From assembly GCF_040939785.1 (NCBI RefSeq), contig NZ_CP162553.1, forward strand, positions 2,294,001-2,358,000: a DNA stretch of 64,000 bases, in the 5' to 3' direction. Positions 42,012 to 51,810 of the stretch are shown in pieces. The notes under the pieces were generated by a model. That model was not told the origin of the DNA. It did not search any database and worked only from the letters and a program-made list of their open reading frames with translations. Numbering within the stretch: the first letter of the stretch is position 1; each line of letters starts with the position of its first letter. Made by a program: the position numbers and the translations under genes. Source of the DNA: Bradyrhizobium lupini. Its GTDB lineage: Bacteria > Pseudomonadota > Alphaproteobacteria > Rhizobiales > Xanthobacteraceae.

Positions 42012-43277
42012 CTAACCTGGGATCTGCACCGGCAGTGCGGAATAACCGTGCACAAAATTCGATTGAACTCGCTCCGGTTCGCCGACCACATTTACCTCCA
42101 AACATCGATTCAGCATCTCCTCCCACAGGATTTTCAGCTGCAGCTCCGCAAGGCGCCTACCCACGCAGCGATGAATCCCAAATCCGAAAGAGAGATGTTG
42201 CCGTACATTTTCCCGATCGATGATGAAGCTGTTGGCTCTCGCAATGACCTCGTCATCTCGGTTGCCAGAGATGTACCACATCACAACTTTCTCGCCTCGC
42301 CTGATTCGCTTGTGGCCTATCGTGAAATCGTCCACAGCGGTCCGGCGCATGTGTGCAATGGGGGTTTGGTATCGTATAATCTCGGATACCGCACCGGACA
42401 CCAGCGAAGCATCATCCCGGAGTTTTCGCATTTCGGATGGATTTTGGCTCATGAACAAGACGCCCCCGGTAATTGAGTTGCGCGTAGTATCGTTACCTCC
42501 AACAATCAGCAGAATGAGGTTGCCCAGGAACTCGCGGGGCTCCATGTTTCGGGTCGCCGGTGAATGCGCCATCATCGAGATCAGGTCACCGCGCGGCTCA
42601 CAATTGACCCGTTCGCTCCAAAGCCGCGTAAAATAGTCCAGGCACTCCGACAGCACCACCTTTCGCTTTTCCCAGCTGTCGATCTGGTCGCCCATTTGTG
42701 GAGTCAAGGCAGCTACGTCCGACCAGTAGGTCAGCAACCACCGATCCTGAAATGGAAAATCGAACAGCGTGGCCAGCATTTGGGTCGTCAACTCGATCGA
42801 GACCCTGTCGACCCAGTTGAAGGTATCGTTGCGCGGCAAACCGTCCAAAATCTTCTGAACCCGCGAGCGGATCAAGCCTTCAAGATTTGCCAAGTTCTCC
42901 GATGCCGCTATCGGACTGATAGTCTTACGCTGCTGAGCGTGGAGAGGAGGATTCATTTTGATAAAACTGGGGGTCCAATACTCCTCCGGCGGGTCGACTA
43001 TTGTGACGCTTCGCTCTGATGAGAATGTTGTGTGATTTGAGTCCACGGCTATGATGTCGCGGTATTTTGTTATCGACCAATATGGTCCGTATGGGCTGTT
43101 TTCGCAATAATGGACGGGATCTTCCCTTCGCAGCCGCTCGAAATAAGGCCAAACTGTATCATCCTCGAAGCGCTTGGGCTCGCTTACATCAAGGCGACTC
43201 AGCGGGATATCAGTGCTCTCGCAGGCGCTTTCTGTCGATAACGCTGTCATAATTGTCTCGCTGACATTGGCCTGCAA
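42012..43277 (-). CDS. CYP127-like cytochrome P450
   Basis: 421 residues. Heme loop SFGFGIHRCVGRRLAELQ (Cys near 371), I-helix LLIVGGNDTTRNSITGG (GGNDTT), ExxR in VSEIIRYQTP, and an N-terminal half with FSSERSVTIVDPPEE and KMNPPLHAQQRKTI. The overall form resembles the CYP127A proteins of rhizobial symbiotic regions (NGR234 y4lD type) and the related CYP111/CYP153 group. Substrate unknown. It stands alone with no ferredoxin gene nearby. The frame is intact and composition is less GC-rich than the GA operon P450s, so it has a separate origin. The ATG at 43277 or the one nine codons later could be the start. Confidence 0.82.
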   Translation of the reverse strand: MQANVSETIMTALSTESACESTDIPLSRLDVSEPKRFEDDTVWPYFERLRREDPVHYCENSPYGPYWSITKYRDIIAVDSNHTTFSSERSVTIVDPPEEYWTPSFIKMNPPLHAQQRKTISPIAASENLANLEGLIRSRVQKILDGLPRNDTFNWVDRVSIELTTQMLATLFDFPFQDRWLLTYWSDVAALTPQMGDQIDSWEKRKVVLSECLDYFTRLWSERVNCEPRGDLISMMAHSPATRNMEPREFLGNLILLIVGGNDTTRNSITGGVLFMSQNPSEMRKLRDDASLVSGAVSEIIRYQTPIAHMRRTAVDDFTIGHKRIRRGEKVVMWYISGNRDDEVIARANSFIIDRENVRQHLSFGFGIHRCVGRRLAELQLKILWEEMLNRCLEVNVVGEPERVQSNFVHGYSALPVQIPG

Positions 43278-43658
43278 TTTTGCTGGATCAGCTGAGTGCG
43301 CTGTCTAGAGTTCGCGGGGGAAGCTTGCTCGAACACGACGAGCTTGGGCGGTGCACTAATGATCTGTCACGCATGTTCATGGCTGGACTTCGCGCGAGCT
43401 CCGAAATCTGAAATCATGTTACGGACTTTGGTTCGGTCCCTGTCGACAAAGATAATCGAAAGGCGAGCGAAGCTCCCCTATCAGGATTGGGAGGGCGCGA
43501 ACGTGCCCTTTGTGGTAGTCAACATCAAGCCGCAAGCACTCGCAGCTGTGGCACCCAGCCGCTTATCGTCATTTTCTCGGGCAGGCAGCCCTTTGCCACT
43601 CGACCACTTACATTGCGCGAAGCGACGGATGTCCGAACTGGCAACAAAGTATCTTCCA

Positions 43659-43983
43659 TGCGTTGGAATAGAAGAGAATTGGCACACCTGAAACAGCTCT
43701 GGTCCGAGGAACAGAGTGCCGCGCAGATCGCGGGTCATCTCGAGTGCAGTCGCAAGCCGTCTGCGGCAGGCTGACTCGGTTGGGTCTCACTCGAGGTCAC
43801 AAGCCACCAACAGCAAAACTCAAGATTAGATCGGTCCCCAAGCGAGGGCCGACGTCGATGGCTGCCCGCCGCGATCGCGTCCGAAAGAAGCTGCCGCAAA
43901 AGGCGCTAGAAACGCGGCCTCAGGAAATGAGCAAGCGGCATCTTTACGCAATCCTAGCTGAGGCGGTCAGGAATACCGTCTAG
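43659..43983 (+). pseudogene. GcrA-like regulator, one-base deletion
   Basis: MRWNRRELAHLKQLWSEEQS, then AAQIAGHLECSR, matches the N-terminal helix-turn-helix of GcrA cell-cycle regulators (MxWTxExVxxLKxLWxEGxSASQIAxxLG). One missing C near 43751 shifts the frame. Restored, it continues NAVCGRLTRLGLTRGHK, exactly the GcrA motif RNAVIGKxHRLGL. A basic tail follows (RRDRVRKKLPQKAL), stop 43983, about 108 residues. GcrA binds methylated GAnTC promoters. This shorter island homologue may be a decoy or may be dead. Confidence 0.65.
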
Positions 43984-45421
43984 AGCTATCGGCGCCGCGA
44001 TCTCCCGGGTCTAGGCCGCCGTAGTCGGCTCATTGGGGCTATTTGGTTTCGCGCGATTTGAGCCTATCCGACGAACAGTGGCGTCCAGTAGAACGTTCGC
44101 GGCAGGAGGGCTCGATCGTACATCAAGTCATCCAATCTCAAGAGGCCGGATGCGCTGAATTGGAGAGAAGAGAGCGTTCTGCTTATTGAGCCTCGTTTTT
44201 CGGGTATGCGTTTTTGGGAAGCGCCCGGCGTCCTCGTTTGCGCCGGTGTTTGGAACTTTCGGCACAACGCCGCGCCCAACGAACTACACGAGCCCGGGTG
44301 AAGCCGCTTGATCCTCAACCACTTTCGATATCTGCGACCGACGTGTGGAGAGCTGGACTGGGACTGAACACTCGGCAAATCATCGAGGTACGACGTGTCA
44401 GGGGGTGAGCGCGGTGGTGCTCCGACTGTGATCGGACCTTCTGGGTTAGACGAAGGCGCGAGTTTCCTCGCCGGCTTCGATAGGTTTGAGCTGACGGCGG
44501 AGATGAAACGGAAGAAGGTGAAGCGGTGAGTACCAGATAGCTCCACTATTCGATCGCTCGCCTGTTCTCCCGAAAGAACCTCCGATAGAATCGCCTGTCG
44601 TCGGGCGGCGCCATGCTTAGCGTTGGAGCGGCTTGACGAGCTGCCCTCGCGAGATATTGCCTGACGTCGCTTAAAAGGTCGGCTCCTGCGGTGCGCAGAC
44701 ACACGAAAACGGCTACCCCCAACGTAGGTGCCTTGACGTCTGTGCAAAACTGGCGGCGCCTCTGAGGCGGCCGGCTGTTCAATTGCACCCATCCGTTCTC
44801 GCTCACCCACCCGGCTCATTTCCTCACGCCAGCTGCGCGAGAGCCGCCGATAGGAAACGTTTCGCTCGTAGCAATATTGCCGCCGAGTAACGGACGCATG
44901 AAAGGACTTCTTCTGCGAGGGATCCACGAAGACGCCCACCGACAATCCCTTCATTGGCGAATTTCACTACATACCGGGACGGAGCCAAGCGGACCCATTA
45001 TTCCTGGACCGATGGGGAATACGCTACGCAGAATCAACTACCAACCTTGTCAGTTGATGGAGAATACGGGACCGTATCAATGTTGGTCATTGAACCTCGC
45101 ACGAGTCAAATCGTGGAGCAGTTCGAGCTCTAGCAGCTTAAACGGCCCTGGTGGGCATCTCGTTGCCGAAGATCAAAGATTATCGAGGCGGACGAATTGG
45201 GGACCCCGCCGTGGCCGTGTTAATTCGAGTATCTCGCTTGCAGAACTTGTTCTCTGTGTCCGAGGGGAGCGGATTGTTATCCGACAGCGCGTTCTTCGGC
45301 AGATCGGCCGTCACGCAAGCTCCCAATTGCCTAGCGACAGTCTCGATCGCCCTTGGCAAGCAAAGGGATGCAAGACAATTCGCTTGCGACGGAAAACTTC
45401 GTAAACATGGGATAAGAATCC
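43984..45421. other. No recognisable gene (1438 bp)
   Basis: A long minus-strand ORF (44064-44954) is Arg/Ser-rich with no domain. The 45151-45528 ORF overlaps hemN and lacks motifs. Probably decayed DNA plus the hemN promoter. I searched for a FixK box (TTGA-N6-TCAA) near hemN and did not find one. Confidence 0.35.
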
Positions 45422-46780
45422 TTGCAGACCTCGATCTTAAGCACGTATTACGATGCTCGCCTTCCTTGGTACACCATCTATCCAACTGTAGCCCAGTTCT
45501 CCAAAGCAGTCGGCGGCGACGCCTGTGAGAGATGGCTGCAGCAGCTGCCGCTTGATCAATCGGTGTCGCTCTATTTCCACATTCCGTTCTGTCGATCGAT
45601 ATGCTGGTATTGTGGCTTCGCTCGAAGCATCACTCGCCGGCATTCTCCTATCCTCGACTTTTTGGGGGTTCTTCGTAGGGAGATCGATTTGGTCGCGGCG
45701 CAGGTTGCGCAACCGCTGCCTGTGAGCGACGTCCACTTCGGCGGTGGAACGCCGACCCTCATCGAGCCAACGGAATTCCGGCGGTTGATGGAGCTTCTGC
45801 GCCGCCGCTTTGCGATTTCGAACACGGCCGCCATTGCTGTTGAGATCGACCCGCGCACGTTCACGCTCGCCACATGCGAAGGATTGGCGGCTGCCGGCGT
45901 GAACCGCGCGAGCCTCGGCGTCCAGAGCTTCGATCCAATTGTCCAAAAAGCCATCAACCGGGTCCAGAGTGAGGCACAAACAGAGCGCGTTGTCCAGTCG
46001 CTGCGGCAGCATGGAATAATGCGCGTCAACTTCGACCTCATCTACGGGCTACCAAATCAGACGGTGCAGTCCTGCGTTCAGACCGCGACAACGGCGCTGG
46101 CAATGCGACCAGACCGGCTTGCGGTGTTCGGCTACGCGCACGTTCCTTTCTTCAAGAAGAATCAGCGCCTGATCGACGAGGCAGCGCTGCCAGACAGCCA
46201 TGCCCGTGCAGAACAAGCAGCCGCGATGGCCAATACACTGACTGCAGCGGGCTACCGCCAGATCGGACTCGACCATTTCGCCTTGCCGCACGATGAGCTC
46301 GCGCTGGCGCAGAAAGCCGGTCGCCTGCGGCGGAATTCACTCGGTTACTCGGCCGACACCTGCCATAAAGTGATCGGCTTCGGACCGTCGGCGATCGGCC
46401 GGCTTGGCGAGGGCTACGTCCAGAACGAAGTTACGGCGGGTTCCTACAGCGGCCAAATCAACGCCGGCCGTCTGGCGACGTCAAAGGGCTACTGTCTCAG
46501 CCTTGAAGACCGCGTCCGGGCCGCGATCATTGAGCGGCTAATGTGCGATTTCGAGGTGGACGTGCCGGCAATTTGCGTTGCTCATGGATTTGACCCGGTC
46601 GGTTTGCTCGGTTCAGGCGAACGCTTGGCAATGCTCGCTGACGATGGGATCGTCGAAATGGAAAAGGGATTCCTCCGCGTGAGGCCGGAGCATCGTTTTC
46701 TCACCCGGGCCGTGGCAGCCGCATTCGATTGTTTCTTCGCACCCCCTCTGTTCAGACCAGCCAACGCAATGATTGGATGA
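45422..46780 (+). CDS. hemN: HemN-type radical-SAM coproporphyrinogen dehydrogenase homologue
   Basis: HemN decarboxylates coproporphyrinogen III without oxygen, a step needed for heme under micro-oxic conditions. Conserved features: WYTIYPTVAQFS near the N-terminus, FHIPFCRSICWYCGF (CxxxCxxC for the 4Fe-4S cluster), HFGGGTPT, EIDPRTFT, GVQSFDPIVQKAINR, FDLIYGLPNQT, and GLDHFALPHDELALAQ with the GYS segment. Length is 452 residues, normal. The fourth Cys of HemN (CxxxCxxCxC) is Phe here, as in HemW, although the rest is HemN-like. The start is a TTG at 45422, the only reasonable one before the conserved region. Bradyrhizobium has two hemN genes, and this resembles the island copy. Confidence 0.88.
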   Translation: MQTSILSTYYDARLPWYTIYPTVAQFSKAVGGDACERWLQQLPLDQSVSLYFHIPFCRSICWYCGFARSITRRHSPILDFLGVLRREIDLVAAQVAQPLPVSDVHFGGGTPTLIEPTEFRRLMELLRRRFAISNTAAIAVEIDPRTFTLATCEGLAAAGVNRASLGVQSFDPIVQKAINRVQSEAQTERVVQSLRQHGIMRVNFDLIYGLPNQTVQSCVQTATTALAMRPDRLAVFGYAHVPFFKKNQRLIDEAALPDSHARAEQAAAMANTLTAAGYRQIGLDHFALPHDELALAQKAGRLRRNSLGYSADTCHKVIGFGPSAIGRLGEGYVQNEVTAGSYSGQINAGRLATSKGYCLSLEDRVRAAIIERLMCDFEVDVPAICVAHGFDPVGLLGSGERLAMLADDGIVEMEKGFLRVRPEHRFLTRAVAAAFDCFFAPPLFRPANAMIG

Positions 46781-48218
46781 AATGAATCTCGTTTTGCTGC
46801 ACGCGCCAGGAAGCCTGAGGAATGTGGTCGCTCACCTGGCACACTCACAACCAGCTCCAAACCGATCAACGACGACGTGCGAAGCTGTGAGGCGGAGAGC
46901 CGCCCTGACCGCGCCGCGAAGACAAGCTGGACGCACTACCGCCGGGAAATGGACACCCCGACAACAACGCTCCTCGCTCAAAAGCAGCATGACCATACAT
47001 CTCGACAAGTTTCATAGCCACGGACCTCGATAGGGACGACGATTGGGTGCGCGACGCCGCCAACCAACTGGAGATCGAGAACGGATCATCTTATGTCGTC
47101 GGAGATGATGACATCTTGACGTTTAGGGACTTCCGTATCGAAACCCCTGATCGAGCCCGTCCGGGTGGACAAGGACATCTGACCCTTGGCTCCGGCGGTG
47201 GCCGCGGAAATCATGCGTGATACGGCGCAAAGGATATTCGAGCGTCACAATTACAACCAGATCCGGCGGGATCTCGGTCTTCGAAAAGACCGTTCCCTGT
47301 AAGAGCTTCGCGCGACGTGGATCGAAGCGAACGCCTAGAATTCACCCGCCGACGCTGCGATACCGATCGGCCGTGAACGCCGGGGTTGTGGAGTCGAGCG
47401 ACACATTAGCTACGATTCACGCAGCGACAGCCGACCTCCCGCTCAGTCAACTACCAAACCTAGCAATTGATGGAGACGATGGACACATGCCAGTCAGTGG
47501 CTGTGAAATTCGCTCGGGCCACATAGGAAGTCGCCGCGCGATATAGATTTCATCGATCAATGGAGCTGATGGATGTTTTGCCTCGTCGTCCCCAGGTATC
47601 AAACCGTCTCCAATCGTGCCTTCCATCTTCACATGAGAGCCACTCGAGGGTTTGTGGCGGCGAGCTTACGGGCCGCCAAGGATGTTAGCGCCTTCTGCCT
47701 GCCTGTGCTTCATCCCATCGACCGAGCTGCGAGCGGCGTTTCTTGGATCGGGCGTGTTGTTCTGCGAGCTCCGCTATTGCCGCTGCTCTCTGTTGAAAGC
47801 AATTTTCCTTCGTTTTGGCAGAGGGTTTGTCGCAAGGTCCCTGGCCTCCGTGTATCGGCCACCAATCTCTTGCTAGCGAACGCGCACACCGCGCAGCCCG
47901 CTAATGTCGACACCTTCCAGCAGAAGCTCGCCTTGATTAGCGATCGAGCGACTAGGTTGTTTGCGCTGTGTACCCACACGTAGGCCAAGCGGCGCCGCTG
48001 TGGTGAGAGCGCGCAAGGTTGAGCGGTCTCGCTGACATAGAGAGGCCGCCTTGTGTCAAGCGTCTCCCACCGCATTGAGGGACAAGATTTGACATCCGCT
48101 CTAGTCCGTCAGGTGGAAGTGCACTTTATTCAAATCGACGGGCGCGAAAATCACCATGCATCGTTGCGTTATAACGCCGCTATCCACGCAAGCATATCTG
48201 ACTGGCGTCGTTGCTTTC
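46781..48218. other. No recognisable gene (1438 bp)
   Basis: A coherent but start-less acidic reading at about 47020-47220 (+) contains WVRDAANQLEIENGSSYVVG and may be a gene remnant. Other ORFs are featureless. The porin promoter should lie near the right end. Confidence 0.3.
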
Positions 48219-49736
48219 ATGTCTGGACCAACTGCGAAGCCACGAGGTCGTATTGTCCTTTGTCTGATAGCTAGTCTCGCCAGCAGTTCGGCGGCGCCGA
48301 GTCGCGAGATCTCTGGCCCAAGAAGCCCCAGCCCCGATGAGCTCGATGAGGCAACAAGCAGAACAATTTCGGATTCGGCCATGACATTCCGAAGCGGGCG
48401 GCCCAAGGGAGCAGCCCGCCTTCCTAGGAGCTCCTTGCCAAAAACAGCTACGACCACAATAAAGCGAGACGTTGCCATGGCGACGGCCAAGATCAGAATT
48501 GAAAATCAGATCGACCCATTCGCAAAATTCGAGAAGCTTCGCGAAAGAGGTGGCGCTTTCACTCCTCCTGGTCCTGCGGACACGATAGATCACGATACAG
48601 CTTCTGTCAGATCCCAATTTTCGGATCTCGGGATTGGATTTGCTGGCTGGACGCTAAACACGCTTGTCGACAATGAATTCGGCAACGCCGCCAGAAGCAC
48701 CATCGCCAATCAGCAATATGTCGGCCAGAATCCGACATTTAGTACGATCAACTCTATGATCGTGACTTATGACCTCGCTCGGTTTGGAATTCCCGATGGT
48801 CAGATCGTGGTCGGAGCCGAGCATCAACACTGGACATGGCAGAGCGCTGGGCCAGATCGGCTGGGCCTCAATGCAGTTTCTTACTATCAAACGCTATTCG
48901 ACAGAAGGATCGAACTCAAACTGGGCTACCTCAGGAACCAACATGAGTTTGCGGGCGCTGGAGACAAAGTGTTTGGACCCTCATCGAGAATGCTGTTCCA
49001 AGCCGGCATGAGCAACAATTGGGCGCCAACGCCGGCTCTTAATCTGAAGTATAATTTTGATGATCGCCTATATAACAAATTCTCAATCCAGCGCTCGGTC
49101 AGTCCAGCAGGACAATATGCGCATGTAAGCGAGAATCCCACTGGCTTGAACTGGAGCACGCGCGACGCAGGCATTCTTTTGCTTGATGAGCTTTCCTACA
49201 GGAACAAGCCTACTCCGGGTGTAATGGAGACTTGGCTGCGGGCTGGCGCGGGCTTCAACAACAGCAGCTACACGGACCTGCAGCATCCGACAGAAGCGAC
49301 GACCAAGGCCAACAGCGTCTACTATGTAGGTGCGGACAGGCAATTCTGGCAGTCTGCCGTCCACGGCTCGGCATCTCGCGGAGTCTATGGCGGGCTCTCT
49401 GCAATGTATGCTCCGCCTGACCTAAATAGAGCTAGTCAATACTACGAGATTCGCCTTTATGCGAAGGGCCTATTGGACAGCCGGCCCACAGATCAGATGA
49501 GTCTTGTTGTCAGCAATACCATCTGGAGCCATGTCGCGGTGGACGCTGCACTGGCAAAAGAGCAGCTGGCGCACCGCGACAGTACAGCAATTTCGGGACT
49601 GTACACGGCGCATCTGGCGCCCGGGATATATACAACCGTAGGACTGACCTACATCAATCACCCAACAAGCATTACCTACACACCGCAAACCGGACACGCC
49701 CTGAATATATTAGTATCTACGTCGGTATTCTTCTAA
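48219..49736 (+). CDS. OprB-like carbohydrate porin
   Basis: I place the start at 48219, which gives a signal peptide (RGRIVLCLIASLASSSAA). An upstream ATG at 48156 adds 21 unlike residues. The mature protein is rich in alternating beta strands and Gly/Tyr/Trp: HQHWTWQSAGPDRLGLNAV, KLGYLRNQHEF, LNLKYNFDDRLYNKFS, YYVGADRQFW. It ends in VSTSVFF, with the terminal Phe needed for outer-membrane insertion. OprB proteins form barrels for sugar uptake in the outer membrane. The first 100 residues are low-complexity and lack a clear periplasmic helix, so OprB membership is likely but not certain. A single-gene unit, intact. Confidence 0.72.
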   Translation: MSGPTAKPRGRIVLCLIASLASSSAAPSREISGPRSPSPDELDEATSRTISDSAMTFRSGRPKGAARLPRSSLPKTATTTIKRDVAMATAKIRIENQIDPFAKFEKLRERGGAFTPPGPADTIDHDTASVRSQFSDLGIGFAGWTLNTLVDNEFGNAARSTIANQQYVGQNPTFSTINSMIVTYDLARFGIPDGQIVVGAEHQHWTWQSAGPDRLGLNAVSYYQTLFDRRIELKLGYLRNQHEFAGAGDKVFGPSSRMLFQAGMSNNWAPTPALNLKYNFDDRLYNKFSIQRSVSPAGQYAHVSENPTGLNWSTRDAGILLLDELSYRNKPTPGVMETWLRAGAGFNNSSYTDLQHPTEATTKANSVYYVGADRQFWQSAVHGSASRGVYGGLSAMYAPPDLNRASQYYEIRLYAKGLLDSRPTDQMSLVVSNTIWSHVAVDAALAKEQLAHRDSTAISGLYTAHLAPGIYTTVGLTYINHPTSITYTPQTGHALNILVSTSVFF

Positions 49737-50402
49737 AGGCTCAGGACTGGGCGTGAATTCACCGGCATGTCGTCGAAATTACAATCGTTCCCTTTCAACG
49801 GCTTGGGCCGGTCATCGCGGCGTTTTGCTATCTCTGTGCTCCTGGCGCGAGGCCGGGTACCGCGTGAATTTAGGCATGTCCAAGGTAGCCTGCTGTTGGG
49901 AAGGGTAGCTTGGAGCCTTTGCTGGTTCGGGCTAGAGCGATAGACCGGCGCCGTATCGCGCAAAAGTCGTATCCTCTTGCGGCAGTGACAGTGCTTCTCG
50001 TTAGCTGCTCCTGCAAATCGTCATACTCGCGTCCGAGCCCATGACAACGCCGAAATCGTGCCCTCGGAGATTCCCGCGAAGAGACTTGGAAGTGGAACCG
50101 CGACACAGATGCCAAAATTCAGCCAGCTCCGGCAATCGCGCTCTGTCTGTCCGACGGTCGTGCCGTGGTCCGAAGGGCGATGCGCAAGGTTGGCGGAAAC
50201 GCACCCCCGTCCGTGGGAAAGTCAACCGGACGCGGCCGGATGACTTGCGCCACTCGGCGCTGAATCATTTTCGGCCGGACGAGATAAGCTTGAGCATCTT
50301 ACTTCAGCAAGGAGGTCGCCTCCCGGGTCTGCGCGCGCGTTAGCTCCTCCTCGGGCGAACATGCGACAAGCCAGTGCAACTATGTGAATTTGCCGCGCAC
50401 TT
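49737..50402. other. No recognisable gene (666 bp)
   Basis: Convergent space between the porin and the dioxygenase. No terminator hairpin stood out. Confidence 0.3.
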
Positions 50403-51332
50403 CTAGGCAACTTTCGTGGACGGGTGCTTCGTCATCTTGAGGCGCGTCACACTGCATCGACCATCGACACTGACGGGCGCGTCGCCATCGAGTGTGGCAC
50501 GATGAACGACGCGATGCTGGTCACCGTAATCGTTAACGGCATAATGCTGTGTTGCGCGGTTGTCCCAAATCGCGACATCGCCTTCTTTCCAGGTCCAGCG
50601 CACGGTATTTTCGGGCGCCGTGATATAGGACTGGAATAGTTGAAACAGCTTCTGGCTGTCGCGTTTTGGGATATCAATAAACCTTTGCACCAGATCGCCG
50701 AGCACCAGCGCGCGCTCGCCGGTCTCGGGATGTACACGGACCACCGGATGCTCCGTCTCATAGATTGTTTTGGTAAAGACCTCATCAAAATGCTTCTGAT
50801 CGATTTCGCGAACACGGCAGGTCCCGGCGTAGTCGAAGGCGTTGCTGTGAACGGTCCAGAGTTCGTCGGCAAGCCGTTGGAGCGGCCGCGGCAGATCCAG
50901 GTACGCCGCCACAGCATTCGACCAAATCGTATCGCCGCCGGACGATGGGGTCACAATAGCTCGCAGCACCGCAGCTTTGGGATACGCCGCTAGAAAGGTT
51001 CCATCGGTGTGCCATACATCGGCTCGGCTACCTCCACGCGCGGAATCAAGCTCGATGATCGAGGTCGTTCCATTGATCGTACCGAGTGTCGGATGCGGTA
51101 CCAGCTTTCCCAAACAAGCGGCAAAGCGCTCCTGCTCCGCGTCATCAAGATGCCCCTGATCGCGGAAGAAGATCACTTTATGTTTGAGCAGCAGGCTATT
51201 GATTGCAGCGACGGTTTGGCTCGGCAAATCACCCGAAAGTTTGATATTTCTGATTTCAACACCGATGCGCGCGGCGCGCTTGACGACGTCGGTCGCTGGA
51301 ATGACACGCTCGGTCGAAGCTGTTTCTTTCAT
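50403..51332 (-). CDS. TauD/TfdA-family 2-oxoglutarate dioxygenase
   Basis: 309 residues from the ATG at 51332. An upstream reading of 132 codons is unrelated and was rejected. The Fe(II) ligands are seen as DVWHTDGTF (HxD) and the distal His in QHRVVHRATLDGD. The 2-oxoglutarate Arg should lie close to that last segment. HKVIFFRDQGHLDDAEQERFA and VAIWDNRATQHYAVNDYGD are standard TauD motifs. Family members hydroxylate sulfonates, aryloxyacetates or amino-acid derivatives. The substrate cannot be told. It is co-directional with the pectate lyase 478 bp upstream. The frame is intact. Confidence 0.9.
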   Translation of the reverse strand: MKETASTERVIPATDVVKRAARIGVEIRNIKLSGDLPSQTVAAINSLLLKHKVIFFRDQGHLDDAEQERFAACLGKLVPHPTLGTINGTTSIIELDSARGGSRADVWHTDGTFLAAYPKAAVLRAIVTPSSGGDTIWSNAVAAYLDLPRPLQRLADELWTVHSNAFDYAGTCRVREIDQKHFDEVFTKTIYETEHPVVRVHPETGERALVLGDLVQRFIDIPKRDSQKLFQLFQSYITAPENTVRWTWKEGDVAIWDNRATQHYAVNDYGDQHRVVHRATLDGDAPVSVDGRCSVTRLKMTKHPSTKVA

Positions 51333-51810
51333 TGCAATTTTGTCCAGGTTTTGCGGATTGTTCGAGCAGTCGAGGGCACATCTCACTCGCTTTCGATGAC
51401 GAACCTCGCGCTGCGGGTACTCTTGAGCAAGCGCCATGCCAGTCGGACACGAGCTGTGAACGTCGGGTTGATGATCCGAACAGTTTGCCAGGAGCGCGAT
51501 GGCACCTCCGATCCTCTTGCAATCCGAACCCGCAAAAAGACCAGAGGTGAAAACTCTGAGGCAAGCGCCCCGGTCCGGGCGAAAGGCACGCAACACCGAG
51601 AGGAATTGTACCGCTCGGCACCCGAACAGAAACGCGCCAGACGGCCTTCGTGCAACTTTGAGCAGCGAGCCGTGCGTGCCGTTCTCGTCCAGTATGGCAC
51701 CTTCCCAACCGTTTGCACAATCAACCAAACACGGGCCGCGTCTGCGAACGAGCCATCACCGGCTCTGAAGGTGTCCGGGACCTGCCCTGGCCGCGATCAC
51801 TGCCGGAACT
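51333..51810. other. Intergenic upstream of the dioxygenase (478 bp)
   Basis: No supported gene. The minus-strand ORF running through here is an extension of the dioxygenase frame with no family similarity. Confidence 0.35.

Noticed and set aside
43266..43282. RpoN -24/-12-like TGGCCTGCAATTTTGCT
   Set aside because: Spacing is one base too long and it points away from the P450 gene.
44064..44954. Minus-strand ORF of 296 codons
   Set aside because: Ser/Arg-rich without domain, poor start context. Likely a chance ORF in decayed DNA.
45000..45421. FixK box upstream of hemN
   Set aside because: TTGA and TCAA occur (45090-45110) but with 12 bases between them rather than 6.
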